A stretch of 64,000 nt of DNA from positions 49,899 to 113,898 of the forward strand of contig CALXOE010000005.1 in assembly GCA_944389935.1 (NCBI GenBank). The letters run 5' to 3'. Made by a program: the position numbers and the translations under genes. The DNA comes from an uncultured Victivallis sp. (GTDB lineage Bacteria > Verrucomicrobiota > Lentisphaeria > Victivallales > Victivallaceae). Shown in pieces: positions 17,300 to 26,648 of the stretch (its first letter is position 1; the number at the start of each line of letters is the position of its first letter). The notes beneath the pieces were generated by a model. That model worked only from the letters and a program-made list of their open reading frames with translations, ran no database searches and was not told the origin of the DNA.

Positions 17300-18292
17300 C
17301 TACTCCGCGAGAATCGCTTCGATCCGGGCGAGTTCCGCGTCGGTGAAATCGAGGTTTGCAAGTCCCGCGACCACATCGCGAATCTGCTCCGGACGGCTCG
17401 CGCCGATCAGGGCGGAGGTCACGCCCGGGCGGTTCAGCAGCCATGCGATCGCCATCTCCGCGAGCGTCTGACCGCGCCCGGTGGCGACTTCGTTGAGCTT
17501 GCGGACTTTCGCCAGCACGGCGGGCGTCAGCGCCTCTTTCTTCAGAAAGCCGTTGCGCATGACCCGCGAATCGGCCGGAATTCCATCGAGGTAACGGTTC
17601 GTCAGCAGCCCCTGCGCGAGCGGGGAGAAAACGATTCCGCCGACCTGTTCGCGTTCCAGCAGCCGGAACGACCCCTGAAGCTCGTGCGTGCGATTCAGCA
17701 TGTTGTACGGAATCTGATGGATCAGGCACGGGGTGCCGAGTTCGCGCAGAATCCGGAACGCCTCCGCCGCCTTTTCCGGCGGATAATTCGAGATCCCGGC
17801 ATAGAGCGCCTTGCCCGAACGCACGAGATGATCGAGCGCACTCATCGACTCTTCCATCGGGGTCTCGGGATCGTACCGGTGATGGTAGAAGATGTCCACA
17901 TACTCCAGATTCATGCGCTTCAGGCTCTGGTCGCAGCTCGCGATGAGGTATTTGCGCGACCCCCAGTCGCCGTAGGGTCCGGGCCACATCGTGTACCCCG
18001 CCTTGCTCGAGATCACGAGCTCATCGCGAAACGGCGCCAGATCCTGCTTTAAAATGCGTCCGAATGTAATTTCCGCCGATCCCGGTTCCGGCCCGTAGTT
18101 GTTCGCAAGATCGAAATGCGTAATGCCGAGATCGAACGCGGTCTGCACCATCGCGCGCGCATTGTCGTAGAGTGCCGCACTCCCGAAGTTGTGCCAGAGT
18201 CCGAGCGAAACGGCGGGCAGTTTCAGCCCGCTCTTTCCGCAGCGGCGGTAAGGCATGGACGAATAACGGTTTTCATCAGGCTTGTAAAACAT
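17300..18292 (-). CDS. gpr: Aldo/keto reductase, YghZ/Gpr-like
   Basis: 330 residues, a TIM-barrel NADPH-dependent reductase. The N-terminal MPYRRCGKSGLKLPAVSLGLWHNFG, FDLGITHFDLANNYGP (catalytic D and Y), SSKAGYTMWPGPYGDWGSRKY (catalytic K) and YVDIFYHHRYDPETPMEE follow Escherichia coli YghZ (L-glyceraldehyde 3-phosphate reductase) almost residue for residue, with HH replacing the usual SH at the barrel His. GASRPEQIRDVV near the end is the NADP pocket. It detoxifies methylglyoxal-type and other aldehydes. One base separates it from the PHP gene stop, so it is in the same transcript. Confidence 0.88.
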   Translation of the reverse strand: MFYKPDENRYSSMPYRRCGKSGLKLPAVSLGLWHNFGSAALYDNARAMVQTAFDLGITHFDLANNYGPEPGSAEITFGRILKQDLAPFRDELVISSKAGYTMWPGPYGDWGSRKYLIASCDQSLKRMNLEYVDIFYHHRYDPETPMEESMSALDHLVRSGKALYAGISNYPPEKAAEAFRILRELGTPCLIHQIPYNMLNRTHELQGSFRLLEREQVGGIVFSPLAQGLLTNRYLDGIPADSRVMRNGFLKKEALTPAVLAKVRKLNEVATGRGQTLAEMAIAWLLNRPGVTSALIGASRPEQIRDVVAGLANLDFTDAELARIEAILAE

Positions 18293-18293
18293 T

Positions 18294-19484
18294 TTACCCC
18301 CTCCTGTCGGAATTTTCCTGGAATCGGAACAACACCTCGTCGAGCCGCCCCATCACGCCGAGCTCGTCAAGGAAACGGAAGTGCGGCAGAAAAAAGCCGA
18401 CTTCATACAGATTGTGCGAATCGCTCCCGAGCGAAAGTTTCACCCCTTTTCTGAGGCAGAGGTCAAAAAACTCCAACCGGGGCTCGTTCTGATGGAAGTT
18501 GATCTCCGCCGCCGCGCCATACTGCCGGAGCAGTTCCGCAACCGGCTCGTAGAGCTCCGGCGGTTCCGGCAGCCCCGACCACGCGAAGATCCGGAACGGG
18601 TGCGCCAGAATGTGAACGCCGTACTTCAGCAACGACTCCGTGCAGAACAGAAACTGCCGCGCGGCGATGTGCGGATCGAATCTTTCCGCCAGATGGTGCA
18701 CGGCGCCGAGCCGCACCTGTGCGACTCTCCGGTCGGCCGCGTCGAGCGCCACATCGCCGTTCCGATCCACATCGAGCTCGAATCCGTGCCGGAACTTCCC
18801 GGCGGCAGCTCCCTCGCGCAGCGTCTCCTCATACTCCGCCATGCGCGGAAAGACCCGACACCCCGCCTCCGTCCCGCGCGTGCGCCAGACGTAACGCCCG
18901 TTCCAATAGTCGTCGGCACAGAAATAGAGCTGCCCGGAGTGCTCCGTGAACGCGATTTCCGCGAGGTTCGACAGTTGCGCCATCTCGAGCGCTTTCGGGA
19001 TGTCCATGTTTTCACTGCAGTAAGCGGCGCGGGTATGGACGTGATAGTCCCCGATTCCGGGATATTCCGGCACGATCATCGCACAGCGTTCGGTCCGGAT
19101 CGAACCGTCCGCCCCGAGTTCCGCCACCGTCGCCTCGAAAGGAGAACAACGGAACTCCGGAAATCCACCGGCGGCAGCCCGGATCCGTTCGAGGAGAACG
19201 GCGGGGGCGACCGTCTGCCCGTTTCCATCGACCGCTTCCGGCGCGGGCGGCAGATTCCAGCCCGTGCCGTGCGGCAGCCAGATGATCGGCAGCGTGACTT
19301 TGCGGTGTTTGATCGAACGGAAAAGTTCCGACAGAAACCCCTCCTCCGCATCGCCGAACTCCCCCTCGATCATCAGAAGATCGACCGGGACGAAACGGTG
19401 GAACGTATGAACCGCCCGCAACATCAGAAACTCGATCAGATCCCCGGCCCGGTGACGGGGATTCGAGACAACGGCAACTTTCAT
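18294..19484 (-). CDS. PHP-domain metal-dependent phosphoesterase-like protein
   Basis: 396 residues. The N-terminal 130 residues (MKVAVVSNPRHRAGDLIEFLML and on) do not match a domain I know. From about residue 145 a PHP domain appears with all metal ligand clusters in order: GDYHVHTRAAYC, FTEHSGQLYF, GAVHHL, ILAHPFRIF and LGSDSHNLYEVG. PHP enzymes hydrolyse phosphoesters (histidinol phosphate, DNA polymerase-linked exonucleases and others); the substrate here is unknown. The start was set at 19484, removing a non-conserved extension. It lies 69 nt after the GHL10 gene and 1 nt before the aldo/keto reductase in one minus-strand run. Confidence 0.75.
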   Translation of the reverse strand: MKVAVVSNPRHRAGDLIEFLMLRAVHTFHRFVPVDLLMIEGEFGDAEEGFLSELFRSIKHRKVTLPIIWLPHGTGWNLPPAPEAVDGNGQTVAPAVLLERIRAAAGGFPEFRCSPFEATVAELGADGSIRTERCAMIVPEYPGIGDYHVHTRAAYCSENMDIPKALEMAQLSNLAEIAFTEHSGQLYFCADDYWNGRYVWRTRGTEAGCRVFPRMAEYEETLREGAAAGKFRHGFELDVDRNGDVALDAADRRVAQVRLGAVHHLAERFDPHIAARQFLFCTESLLKYGVHILAHPFRIFAWSGLPEPPELYEPVAELLRQYGAAAEINFHQNEPRLEFFDLCLRKGVKLSLGSDSHNLYEVGFFLPHFRFLDELGVMGRLDEVLFRFQENSDRRG

Positions 19485-19553
19485 AAATGCAACCTGTTCA
19501 TCTTTCGATATTTTCAACCGGATGGAACACGCCTCCATCATCCGGGATGAAAC

Positions 19554-20912
19554 TCACCGGATATTCCGGTACTCCGGCGCCGGAACCGGCGTGCGCCAGC
19601 AATCGCGCAGTACCCGCGCCACCCCCTCCCGCATGGTCGGATTCGATGGGGAGAAAACGCTGCGATAGGAGAAGAAGATCGACCCGTCCACCTCGCCCAG
19701 CTTCGTATTGTACAAGAGCTGGTCGACGATCTCCCCTGCCGGCCAGGTCTGATTCGACCCGAGGCGGTAAACTCCCTGACCGATGTAAAGATTCACATTC
19801 GTCCCTTTCACTGTTCCGGCCCACCAGTCGGCCAGCGCCGCATAAGCCGCGACATCCATCGAAAACGGCCAGTAAAGCTGCGGAGCGATATAATCGACCC
19901 ACCCTTTCTTCACCCAGCCGCGCGTATCGGCATACTGACCGGAAAACGACTGGAAGCCTCCCGTCAACGAACCGGCCGGATTGCTTTTGCGGTTGGCCCA
20001 GATCCCGAACGGACTCACGCCGAACGCGACTTTCCGCCCGGTCCGGCGGAAGTGAACCGTCAACGCCTGTTTCACTCCGGAGATCACCGCGTCGACGTTC
20101 GCGCGACGCCAATCCTCGAGCGGCAGCCGCCGCGGATTATACTGCCGGAACGTGTTGCGGTCCGTATCTCCGACTCCGCCGTACAGATAGAAATAGTCGT
20201 CGAAGTGAATCCCGTCGACCGGGTAATTCTGCACGATCTCCCGCACGGTCTCAATGATGTGCCGCACGACGCGCGGCTCACCGGGATTCAGCAGGAGCGA
20301 CCAGGTGCCGTCCGGCCGCTTCACCTCCAGCACGAGGTGTGGATTGCGCTTTGCGAAATTCCGGTTGTCGAGCGTCTTTAAGTAGGCCGCTTTGCGCAGT
20401 TTCGTCGAAGCGACCACCCGGTAGGGATTCAGCCAGGCATGGAATTCCAGCCCGCGCCGGTGGGTTTCCGTGACCATGAATGCGAGCGGATCGAAGCCCG
20501 CGAGGGCTTTCCCCTCCTGCCCGGTCATCCAGCGCGACCACGGATTGAGTTTCGAGGGGTAGAACGCATCGTTCATCGGGCGCACCTGGAAGAAAACTGT
20601 ATTGAAGTTCGCCCGCTTCAAGTTGTTCACAATCGTCAGATAGTCGCGCTGAAATGCCGCGGCGTTGTTATGCGCCGGGAAGTCGATATTCTCGACGGTC
20701 GCGACCCAGACGCCGCGCATTTCGCGCGCTTTCGGTCGATACGCATCCGGCACACTCACCTGCGCACTCGAGAACTTCCCGCCGTAGGCGACCGGTCGGC
20801 CGGTCACCGGATGCTTGAGAATCCGCTCCCCCGCGGCCGCCCCGTACAGACAACCTGCAGTCAGCAGCAGAACCATTCCTCTCCGGAATCCCGCACCCGG
20901 AAACAATTTCAT
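19554..20912 (-). CDS. Exported family 10-like glycosyl hydrolase (GHL10/DUF187)
   Basis: 452 residues with a signal peptide (MVLLLTAGCLYGAAAGE). From residue 65: EMRGVWVATVENIDFP, NTVFFQVRPMNDAFYPS, GLEFHAWLNPYRV, then VDGIHFDDYFYLYG, the characteristic catalytic strand of the GHL10 domain, and VDYIAPQLYWPF. In E. coli the related DigH cleaves denuded peptidoglycan glycan strands, so a cell-wall role is likely, though some relatives act on other glycans. The gene lies 4 nt after pcnB and is co-transcribed with nadB and pcnB. Confidence 0.85.
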   Translation of the reverse strand: MKLFPGAGFRRGMVLLLTAGCLYGAAAGERILKHPVTGRPVAYGGKFSSAQVSVPDAYRPKAREMRGVWVATVENIDFPAHNNAAAFQRDYLTIVNNLKRANFNTVFFQVRPMNDAFYPSKLNPWSRWMTGQEGKALAGFDPLAFMVTETHRRGLEFHAWLNPYRVVASTKLRKAAYLKTLDNRNFAKRNPHLVLEVKRPDGTWSLLLNPGEPRVVRHIIETVREIVQNYPVDGIHFDDYFYLYGGVGDTDRNTFRQYNPRRLPLEDWRRANVDAVISGVKQALTVHFRRTGRKVAFGVSPFGIWANRKSNPAGSLTGGFQSFSGQYADTRGWVKKGWVDYIAPQLYWPFSMDVAAYAALADWWAGTVKGTNVNLYIGQGVYRLGSNQTWPAGEIVDQLLYNTKLGEVDGSIFFSYRSVFSPSNPTMREGVARVLRDCWRTPVPAPEYRNIR

Positions 20913-20916
20913 CGCG

Positions 20917-22194
20917 TCACTCCCCTCGATTCTTTTCGTGTCCCCGACCGGAGCGGCGTCCGCGCCGGCGGCGTTTCGGCCCGTCTCCGCCGTTGTCGCT
21001 CCGCTCCCGCTTCGATCCGGAACGGCGGCGTGCCGAAGCCGGCGGCCACTGCCGTTCGATTTCCGCCGTGTCTTCCTCCGCGACCGCAGTGCGGATCAAC
21101 AGCAGCTCGCGGCTGTGCGGATAGGATTTCGCCTCCACAAGTTTCTCTTTCGACTGTGCGTCGCCGAAGAGCGGCTGCAGAATCAACACCCGCTCCGCCG
21201 AAAGCGTCATGCGGTTCATCATCGTCTGGGGCTTGAAGAGCGTATCGAGCACGCCACGGATCGCGGCGGTCGAATCCGGACCCGGTTTCCACAAGTTGCC
21301 GGGTTGCGCGCCGCACTCCTTTTCGACGAACGGCAGCGCCAGAGTCGCCATCGCCAGAGAAACGCTGTTGCGGTAGAGCCCCTCGCGCACCCGGCAGTTG
21401 CGCTCGTTGAGCAGATTCAGCGCATAATCCCCGTGCGGCGTATCCCACGCCCGGTTGAGTTCCGGCAGAAAATAGGGCAGAAGCCCGTAATCATGGAACG
21501 CCTGAAAATGTTTGTCGCCATAGGAACTTGCAAGAATTTTCTCCAGTTCCAAGGCGAGGCGCGACGGCGAAGCGACCCGGATCAGTTCCAGATGGGAGAA
21601 CAGCGCGTTCTCCGTCGCCGAATCCATCGTAAAATCGTATTGTCCGATGAGTTTCAGCGCGCGCAGCATGCGCACCGGGTCCTCTTCAAAGCGGAGTCCG
21701 GGGTTGCCGATCGCCCGCACCACCCGGTTCCGGATATCCTCCACCCCCTGCCCGGTGAAGTCGATGAGCTCGTTTTTGACCGGATCGAAGAAGAGCGCGT
21801 TGACGGTGAAGTCCCGCCGCCACGCATCCTCCTCCGCCGTGCCGAACGAGTTGTCCGAAAGGATCAGATTCTCCGGCAGATCCTTTTTCGCATTCGCGCC
21901 GCTGTGCGCGGGCGCCTGGCGGAATGTGCTCACCTCGAACAGCTCTCCGCACCAGGTCACATGCACAAGCCGGAATCGTTTCCCGATGATCCGGGCGGAA
22001 CGACGCCCGAAGACCGCGCGCACCTCCTCCGGCGTGGCCGAGGTCGAGATGTCGAAGTCTTTCGGCTGTCTCCCCAGCAGCAGATCGCGGATCGCGCCGC
22101 CGACAATGTAAGATTCATAACCCGCCTCCTGCAACTCCGAAATCAGGTCGACGACATGAGCGGGCACCGGTAATTCATGTTTCATGGCAGACAA
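20917..22194 (-). CDS. pcnB: Poly(A) polymerase I-type nucleotidyltransferase
   Basis: 425 residues from a TTG start. The class II nucleotidyltransferase head has YIVGGAIRDLLLGRQPKDFDIST with the catalytic G-G and D-x-D, then RIIGKRFRLVHV and GTAEEDAWRRDFTVNALFFD, which are closer to PcnB (adds 3' poly(A) to RNA) than to CCA-adding enzymes. The C-terminus is a strongly basic arginine-rich tail (KRRRRGRRSGRGHEKNRGE) suited to RNA binding. The TTG (22192-22194) directly abuts the nadB stop and has GGAAG 7 nt upstream; the next ATG at 22185 has that site 16 nt away, so TTG is favoured. PcnB and CCA function are hard to separate by eye, so some doubt remains. Confidence 0.82.
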   Translation of the reverse strand: MSAMKHELPVPAHVVDLISELQEAGYESYIVGGAIRDLLLGRQPKDFDISTSATPEEVRAVFGRRSARIIGKRFRLVHVTWCGELFEVSTFRQAPAHSGANAKKDLPENLILSDNSFGTAEEDAWRRDFTVNALFFDPVKNELIDFTGQGVEDIRNRVVRAIGNPGLRFEEDPVRMLRALKLIGQYDFTMDSATENALFSHLELIRVASPSRLALELEKILASSYGDKHFQAFHDYGLLPYFLPELNRAWDTPHGDYALNLLNERNCRVREGLYRNSVSLAMATLALPFVEKECGAQPGNLWKPGPDSTAAIRGVLDTLFKPQTMMNRMTLSAERVLILQPLFGDAQSKEKLVEAKSYPHSRELLLIRTAVAEEDTAEIERQWPPASARRRSGSKRERSDNGGDGPKRRRRGRRSGRGHEKNRGE

Positions 22195-23847
22195 TCACAG
22201 CTTCCGTTGAATGACCGTATCCACGCACTCCAATTCCGGATCTTTGTAGGGATAATCGGCGTTATAATGAAGCCCGCGGCTCTCGTGCCGCTGCAGCGAA
22301 CAGTCGATGATGAGTTCCGCCACCGTCGCGATGTTGCGCAGTTCCACAAGGTCGGCGGTCACGATGAAATCCCAGTAATACTTTTCGATCTCCTTTCGGA
22401 TCAATTTGATGCGGTTTTTCGCACGCTCGAGCCGCTTGTTCGTCCGATAGATGCCGACGTAGTCCCACATGAAGCGGCGGATCTCATCCCAGTTGTGGGT
22501 GATGACGACCTGTTCGTCGGAATCGGTCGCGTTGCCGGTCGTCCAGTTCAGCGCGCTCTCGGCGGTCGGACGTCCCGCGAGGAACATCGGATACTTCCGG
22601 TCGATCTCCCTCGCGGAGAATTTCGAGACCACGAGCGCCTCGAGCAGGCTGTTGCTCGCGAGGCGGTTCGCCCCGTGCAGCCCCGTGCAGCCGGACTCCC
22701 CGACCGCGTAGAGCCCTTGAATGCTCGACTCGCCGTTCACGTCGGTCTTGATTCCGCCGCAGACGAAGTGGGCCGCCGGAACCACCGGGATCAGGTCTTT
22801 CGCCATGTTGATCCCCGCCTCGAGACACTTCGCGAAAATGTTCGGGAAACGACGCCGCAGCGTCTCCTCGTCGAGATGGCGGATGTCGAGGTAGACACAC
22901 TCCTCCCCGGTGCGTTTCATCTCCGAATCGATCGCGCGCGCCACAACGTCGCGCGGCGCGAGGCTCTTCATCGGGTGATACTTCTGCATGAACTCGACCG
23001 GCTCGGAGTCACGCGAATCGCGGCATTTGAGAACCGCGCCCTCGCCGCGCAGCGCCTCGCTGATGAGGAACGACCGGATCGTCGGATGATAGAGGATCGT
23101 CGGATGGAACTGGATGAACTCCATATTCGCGATCTTCGCCCCGGCCCGGTAAGCCATCGCCACCCCGGACCCGCACGCGACGTCCGGGTTGCTCGTGTAC
23201 AAATAGACCTTTCCCGCTCCGCCGCAGGCGATCGTGGTCGAAGCCGAGAGGAACGTCACGATGTTGCCGTTCTTCACGTCGAGCACATACGCGCCGAAAC
23301 AGCGGTTCGGCCCGCCGAAATTGAGCCGCGAACTCACCACAAGATCGATCGCGACATGATATTCGAACACCTTGATGTTCGGCTTCGACCGAACCGCTTC
23401 GATCATCACGCGCTCGAGCTCCGCGCCGGTGATGTCTCCGGCGTGCAGAATGCGCCGTTTGTGGTGGCCGCCCTCGCGGCCGAGGTCATACTCCTGAGGC
23501 TCCTCGGTATAGCCGAGGTCGCCGCGGGTCGTGAACTTCGCGCCGAGTTCGATGAGCTCCCGGATCGCCTCCGGCCCCGCCTCGACGATCGCGCGCACGG
23601 CGCCGACGTCGCAGAGGCCGGCCCCGGCCTCGAGCGTATCTTTCACATGTTCCTCGAACGAGTCGAGACTGTCCATCACGCAGGCGACACCGCCCTGCGC
23701 CAGACGGCTGTTGCACTCGTAAATCTCCCGCTTGGTCACGACTGCCACGCTGCGACCGGATTCGGCCAGATGCAGCGCGCTCGACAGTCCGGCCAGCCCG
23801 CTGCCGATCACCAGATGATCGAATTCCTGAATCTCTGCGATTTTCAT
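22195..23847 (-). CDS. nadB: L-aspartate oxidase
   Basis: 550 residues. FAD-binding FDHLVIGSGLAGLSSALHLAESG at the N-terminus, SRLAQGGVACV, EGGHHKRRILHAGDITG, a substrate-site stretch ALRGEGAVLKC, and AAHFVCGGIKTDVNGESSIQGLYAVGE with GLHGANRLASNSLLEALV identify NadB rather than succinate dehydrogenase. It oxidises L-aspartate to iminoaspartate, the first step of de novo NAD synthesis, in the cytoplasm. nadA and nadC are not in the window. It is the first gene of the 23847-16426 transcript and is divergent from lnt. Confidence 0.95.
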   Translation of the reverse strand: MKIAEIQEFDHLVIGSGLAGLSSALHLAESGRSVAVVTKREIYECNSRLAQGGVACVMDSLDSFEEHVKDTLEAGAGLCDVGAVRAIVEAGPEAIRELIELGAKFTTRGDLGYTEEPQEYDLGREGGHHKRRILHAGDITGAELERVMIEAVRSKPNIKVFEYHVAIDLVVSSRLNFGGPNRCFGAYVLDVKNGNIVTFLSASTTIACGGAGKVYLYTSNPDVACGSGVAMAYRAGAKIANMEFIQFHPTILYHPTIRSFLISEALRGEGAVLKCRDSRDSEPVEFMQKYHPMKSLAPRDVVARAIDSEMKRTGEECVYLDIRHLDEETLRRRFPNIFAKCLEAGINMAKDLIPVVPAAHFVCGGIKTDVNGESSIQGLYAVGESGCTGLHGANRLASNSLLEALVVSKFSAREIDRKYPMFLAGRPTAESALNWTTGNATDSDEQVVITHNWDEIRRFMWDYVGIYRTNKRLERAKNRIKLIRKEIEKYYWDFIVTADLVELRNIATVAELIIDCSLQRHESRGLHYNADYPYKDPELECVDTVIQRKL

Positions 23848-23943
23848 GATCTTTCCTGCAAACCTGTAAACCGGACTCCCCCTTTTCAGAGGGCGGAACC
23901 GGCCGTTGACTCCTCATTTCACAAGATAAATCCGGAGGAGCTT

Positions 23944-23976
23944 TTGAATTTATCCACAAAGCAGTGTAAATTACAC
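23944..23976 (+). promoter_or_regulatory. Candidate lnt promoter overlapped by a perfect palindrome
   Basis: TTGAAT (23944-23949), 17 bp, TAAATT (23967-23972). The -10 lies inside GTGTAAATTACAC (23964-23976), a perfect 13-bp inverted repeat that could be an operator in the divergent nadB/lnt gap. Confidence 0.4.
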
Positions 23977-24012
23977 CAGATCCACGTTTCTGTCAATGGG
24001 AATCGTTCCGAA

Positions 24013-25785
24013 ATGTTGTATTTACGCAAGTTTTTTTCCGGAGGACCGGACACTTCGGCGGAAAAAGAGCCGAATGAAATCCGCCGGGCGGCCCTCCGTT
24101 ACCGGCTGCTCGACCTGCTCGGCTGTTTTCTGGGGGGCGTCTGCTTCGCGGCGGCGCTGCCGCCTCTGAACTGGAATGTTCTCGCGCTCATCGCACTTGC
24201 GCCGGTGACGGCGGTCGCGTGCCGGTCGCGCTGGAAATTCGCGGCGCTGTGCGGTTATGCCTGGGGATTCGGCTGGTCGCTCTTCGCGTTCCGCTTCCTG
24301 CGGGAGATCGAGCCGGTGATCCCGTTCCTCATGCCGTGGGCGATCTCGCTCTGGCCGGCGCTCTGGAGCGCACTCCTGCCGTTTCTCTGGCGGAACACGG
24401 TGTTTCCGGTCGCGGTGGAGCTCGAGGGGTTCGATTCACGCATGCGGTTCCTCGGATCGGCCGCGGCGTTCGGGCGGCTGCTCGGATTCGCCGCCGCGTC
24501 CGCCGCGCTCTACACGCTCATCGAATGGACGCGCTCGCGACTCTTTCCGTGGAACGATCTCTCGGTTACGATGTGGCGCGATCTGCCGCTCATTCAGTTC
24601 GCCTCGTTCACGGGGCACTTCGGAATCATGTTCGCAACCGCTTTCTTCGGAACGGCGGTCGGAACGGCGGCGGCGACCCGCTTCCGGATGCCGGGGAAAA
24701 AGCTCCTGCTCTTCGCGGCGGCCTGCTTCGCGCTGCTGCACGCGGCGGGCTTCGCGCTCTACCTGCGCCGCGCGGAAACGGCCGGGAAACAGCCGGCGAA
24801 CTGGTTTCCGGCGGTGCTGCAGGGAGATATTTCCCAGCGGCGCAACGCGGACATCGGAGAGGCCCGGGAGGCGCTCGAAGTTTACCTCACCCTCTCGCGG
24901 GAAGCGATGACGGCCGACCCGAAACCGGATCTCGTGATCTGGCCCGAATCGGCGGTACCGGTGCCGTTCCGCGCGGCACATCCTGTTTCAACGCTGTTCC
25001 GGACCGGAATCCGGATGCTCACGTATGCGTACCATGTACCGATGCTGATCGGAGCGATCGACTTCCAGGATCCGCTCCCGGTCGACGGACGCGACCTCAA
25101 GGTCACCAACAGCGCGCTCCACTTCGACGAAACCGGGAAACTGCGCCGCAAATACGACAAGATTCACCGCGTCCCGTTCGGCGAGTATGTGCCGTTCCGG
25201 GCGTTTCTGCCCGAATTCGTCATCCGGCGGATCGACATGAACCGCGACCTCGCTCCCGGGACCGATTTCGACCCGGTTCCGCTCGGGAAAAACGTGCGCG
25301 CCGGAGTGGCGATCTGTTACGAGGGAATCTTCAGTTATCTCACCCGCGCATTCGCACTGCGCGGAGCGAATGTCCTCGTCGTGATCTCGAACGATGCGTG
25401 GTATCCGACCAGCAGCGAACCCGAGCAGCATCTGGCCAACGCGGTCATGCGCGCAGTCGAAACGGGGCTGCCGATGGTGCGGTGCGGCAACAACGGCGGA
25501 TCTCTCGTCGTCCTGCCGACCGGCGAAATCACGCAGATCCTCGAAGTTCCCGGCCCGGAAAAGCGGCTCGAACTCCGGCGCGGACGCGGCTTCCGGAAAC
25601 TTGCGGTCCACGTTCCGGATCACCCCGCCCCGACGTTCTTCGTCCGGTTCGGGGAGTGGATTCTGCTCGTGCTCGCGATCGGCTGTGCGGCATGGTGGGG
25701 TCTGGCCGTGCGCAGCTTCGTTGCGCGGAAGCGGTTTTTCCGGCAGAAGCTCGATGCCGCCGGCACTTCGGAGGGGGAGGCGTAA
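24013..25785 (+). CDS. lnt: Apolipoprotein N-acyltransferase
   Basis: 590 residues. Several N-terminal membrane helices (from LLDLLGCFLGGVCFAAALPPLNWNVLALIALAPV) lead to a periplasmic nitrilase-type domain with the catalytic triad E312 (IWPESAVPVP), K383 (KIHRVPFGEYVPFR) and C435 (GVAICYEGIF). NDAWYPTSSEPEQHLANAVMRAVETG is the usual Lnt active-site loop. It transfers the third acyl chain to lipoproteins. The real start is the ATG at 24013; the same frame is open for another 1.8 kb upstream, but that part is antisense to nadB. Some families end in a longer helix; here a final membrane span at about 550-570 is followed by a short basic tail. DUF89 follows after 2 nt. Confidence 0.93.
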   Translation: MLYLRKFFSGGPDTSAEKEPNEIRRAALRYRLLDLLGCFLGGVCFAAALPPLNWNVLALIALAPVTAVACRSRWKFAALCGYAWGFGWSLFAFRFLREIEPVIPFLMPWAISLWPALWSALLPFLWRNTVFPVAVELEGFDSRMRFLGSAAAFGRLLGFAAASAALYTLIEWTRSRLFPWNDLSVTMWRDLPLIQFASFTGHFGIMFATAFFGTAVGTAAATRFRMPGKKLLLFAAACFALLHAAGFALYLRRAETAGKQPANWFPAVLQGDISQRRNADIGEAREALEVYLTLSREAMTADPKPDLVIWPESAVPVPFRAAHPVSTLFRTGIRMLTYAYHVPMLIGAIDFQDPLPVDGRDLKVTNSALHFDETGKLRRKYDKIHRVPFGEYVPFRAFLPEFVIRRIDMNRDLAPGTDFDPVPLGKNVRAGVAICYEGIFSYLTRAFALRGANVLVVISNDAWYPTSSEPEQHLANAVMRAVETGLPMVRCGNNGGSLVVLPTGEITQILEVPGPEKRLELRRGRGFRKLAVHVPDHPAPTFFVRFGEWILLVLAIGCAAWWGLAVRSFVARKRFFRQKLDAAGTSEGEA

Positions 25786-25787
25786 CG

Positions 25788-26645
25788 ATGCGTGTTCAAG
25801 TTGACTGTTACCCGTGCATTCTCTCGCAGCTCTCGGAGCTCGCGAAAGAGGCCGCCCCGGACGCCTCCGGCCAGCACGCGATCGTGAAACGGCTGCTGGA
25901 ACTCGTGATCAAAGCGGATGAGACAACGACTCCGCCCGAATTCGCCGCGATGTTCCACTCCCTCATGACGGAACTCACCGGAGTGGGCGACCCGCTGCGC
26001 GAAATCAAGGACCGCTCGACCGAACTCGGGCTCGCACTGCTGCCGGAACTGCAGCAGATGGTGCGACAGGCTCCCGATCCGTTCGAGGCGGCCGTGCGGT
26101 TCGCCATCGGCGGAAACATCATCGACTACGGCGTGAATCCGAACTTCGATCTGCACGAGGCCGAGTCGAAGATCCGGGAGGTGCTCGATCTGCCGTTCGA
26201 CCGCGAACTCTGCGCGGAATTCAAACGCCGCCTCGACGCGGCCGGATCGATCTTCTACATGCTCGACAACTGCGGGGAAGCGGTCATCGACCGGCTGCTC
26301 ATCGAACCATATCGAGACAAAATCACCGTCGGCGTGCGCGGGAAACCGATCCTGAACGACGTGACCCGCCGCGAAGCGGCGCTCTCCGGAATCACGGGAG
26401 TGCCGATCGTCGACACGGGCGACTGCGCGCCCGGCGTCTCACTGCGCCGCAGCAGGCCTGAACTCCTCGAGGCGATGCAGAAAGCGGATGTGGTCATCTC
26501 GAAGGGTCAGGGCAACTTCGAGTCGCTCGACGAAGAGTTTACGGCGCGTCCGATCTTCTTCCTGCTGCGCGTCAAGTGCGCCGTCGTATCGCGGCGGGTC
26601 GCAAGTCCCCTCGGAGCGATCAAAATCATCGGAAAGAATCTGTGA
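25788..26645 (+). CDS. DUF89/ARMT1-type damage-control phosphatase family protein
   Basis: 285 residues. The N-terminal VDCYPCILSQ, central FYMLDNCGEAVIDRLLIEP, IVDTGDCAPGVSL, and VVISKGQGNFESL are the metal-binding and active-site motifs of DUF89 subfamily I proteins. Members hydrolyse damaged or surplus sugar phosphates using Mn, Co or Ni. The start follows GGGGAGG and is 2 nt after lnt, so translation is probably coupled. The functional link with lipoprotein maturation is not evident; it may simply share a promoter. Confidence 0.87.
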   Translation: MRVQVDCYPCILSQLSELAKEAAPDASGQHAIVKRLLELVIKADETTTPPEFAAMFHSLMTELTGVGDPLREIKDRSTELGLALLPELQQMVRQAPDPFEAAVRFAIGGNIIDYGVNPNFDLHEAESKIREVLDLPFDRELCAEFKRRLDAAGSIFYMLDNCGEAVIDRLLIEPYRDKITVGVRGKPILNDVTRREAALSGITGVPIVDTGDCAPGVSLRRSRPELLEAMQKADVVISKGQGNFESLDEEFTARPIFFLLRVKCAVVSRRVASPLGAIKIIGKNL

Positions 26646-26648
26646 ACC

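Noticed and set aside
22177..24012. 600-residue N-terminal extension of the lnt frame
   Set aside because: It is antisense to nadB; the Lnt fold begins after ATG 24013 and a promoter-like element lies just before that ATG.
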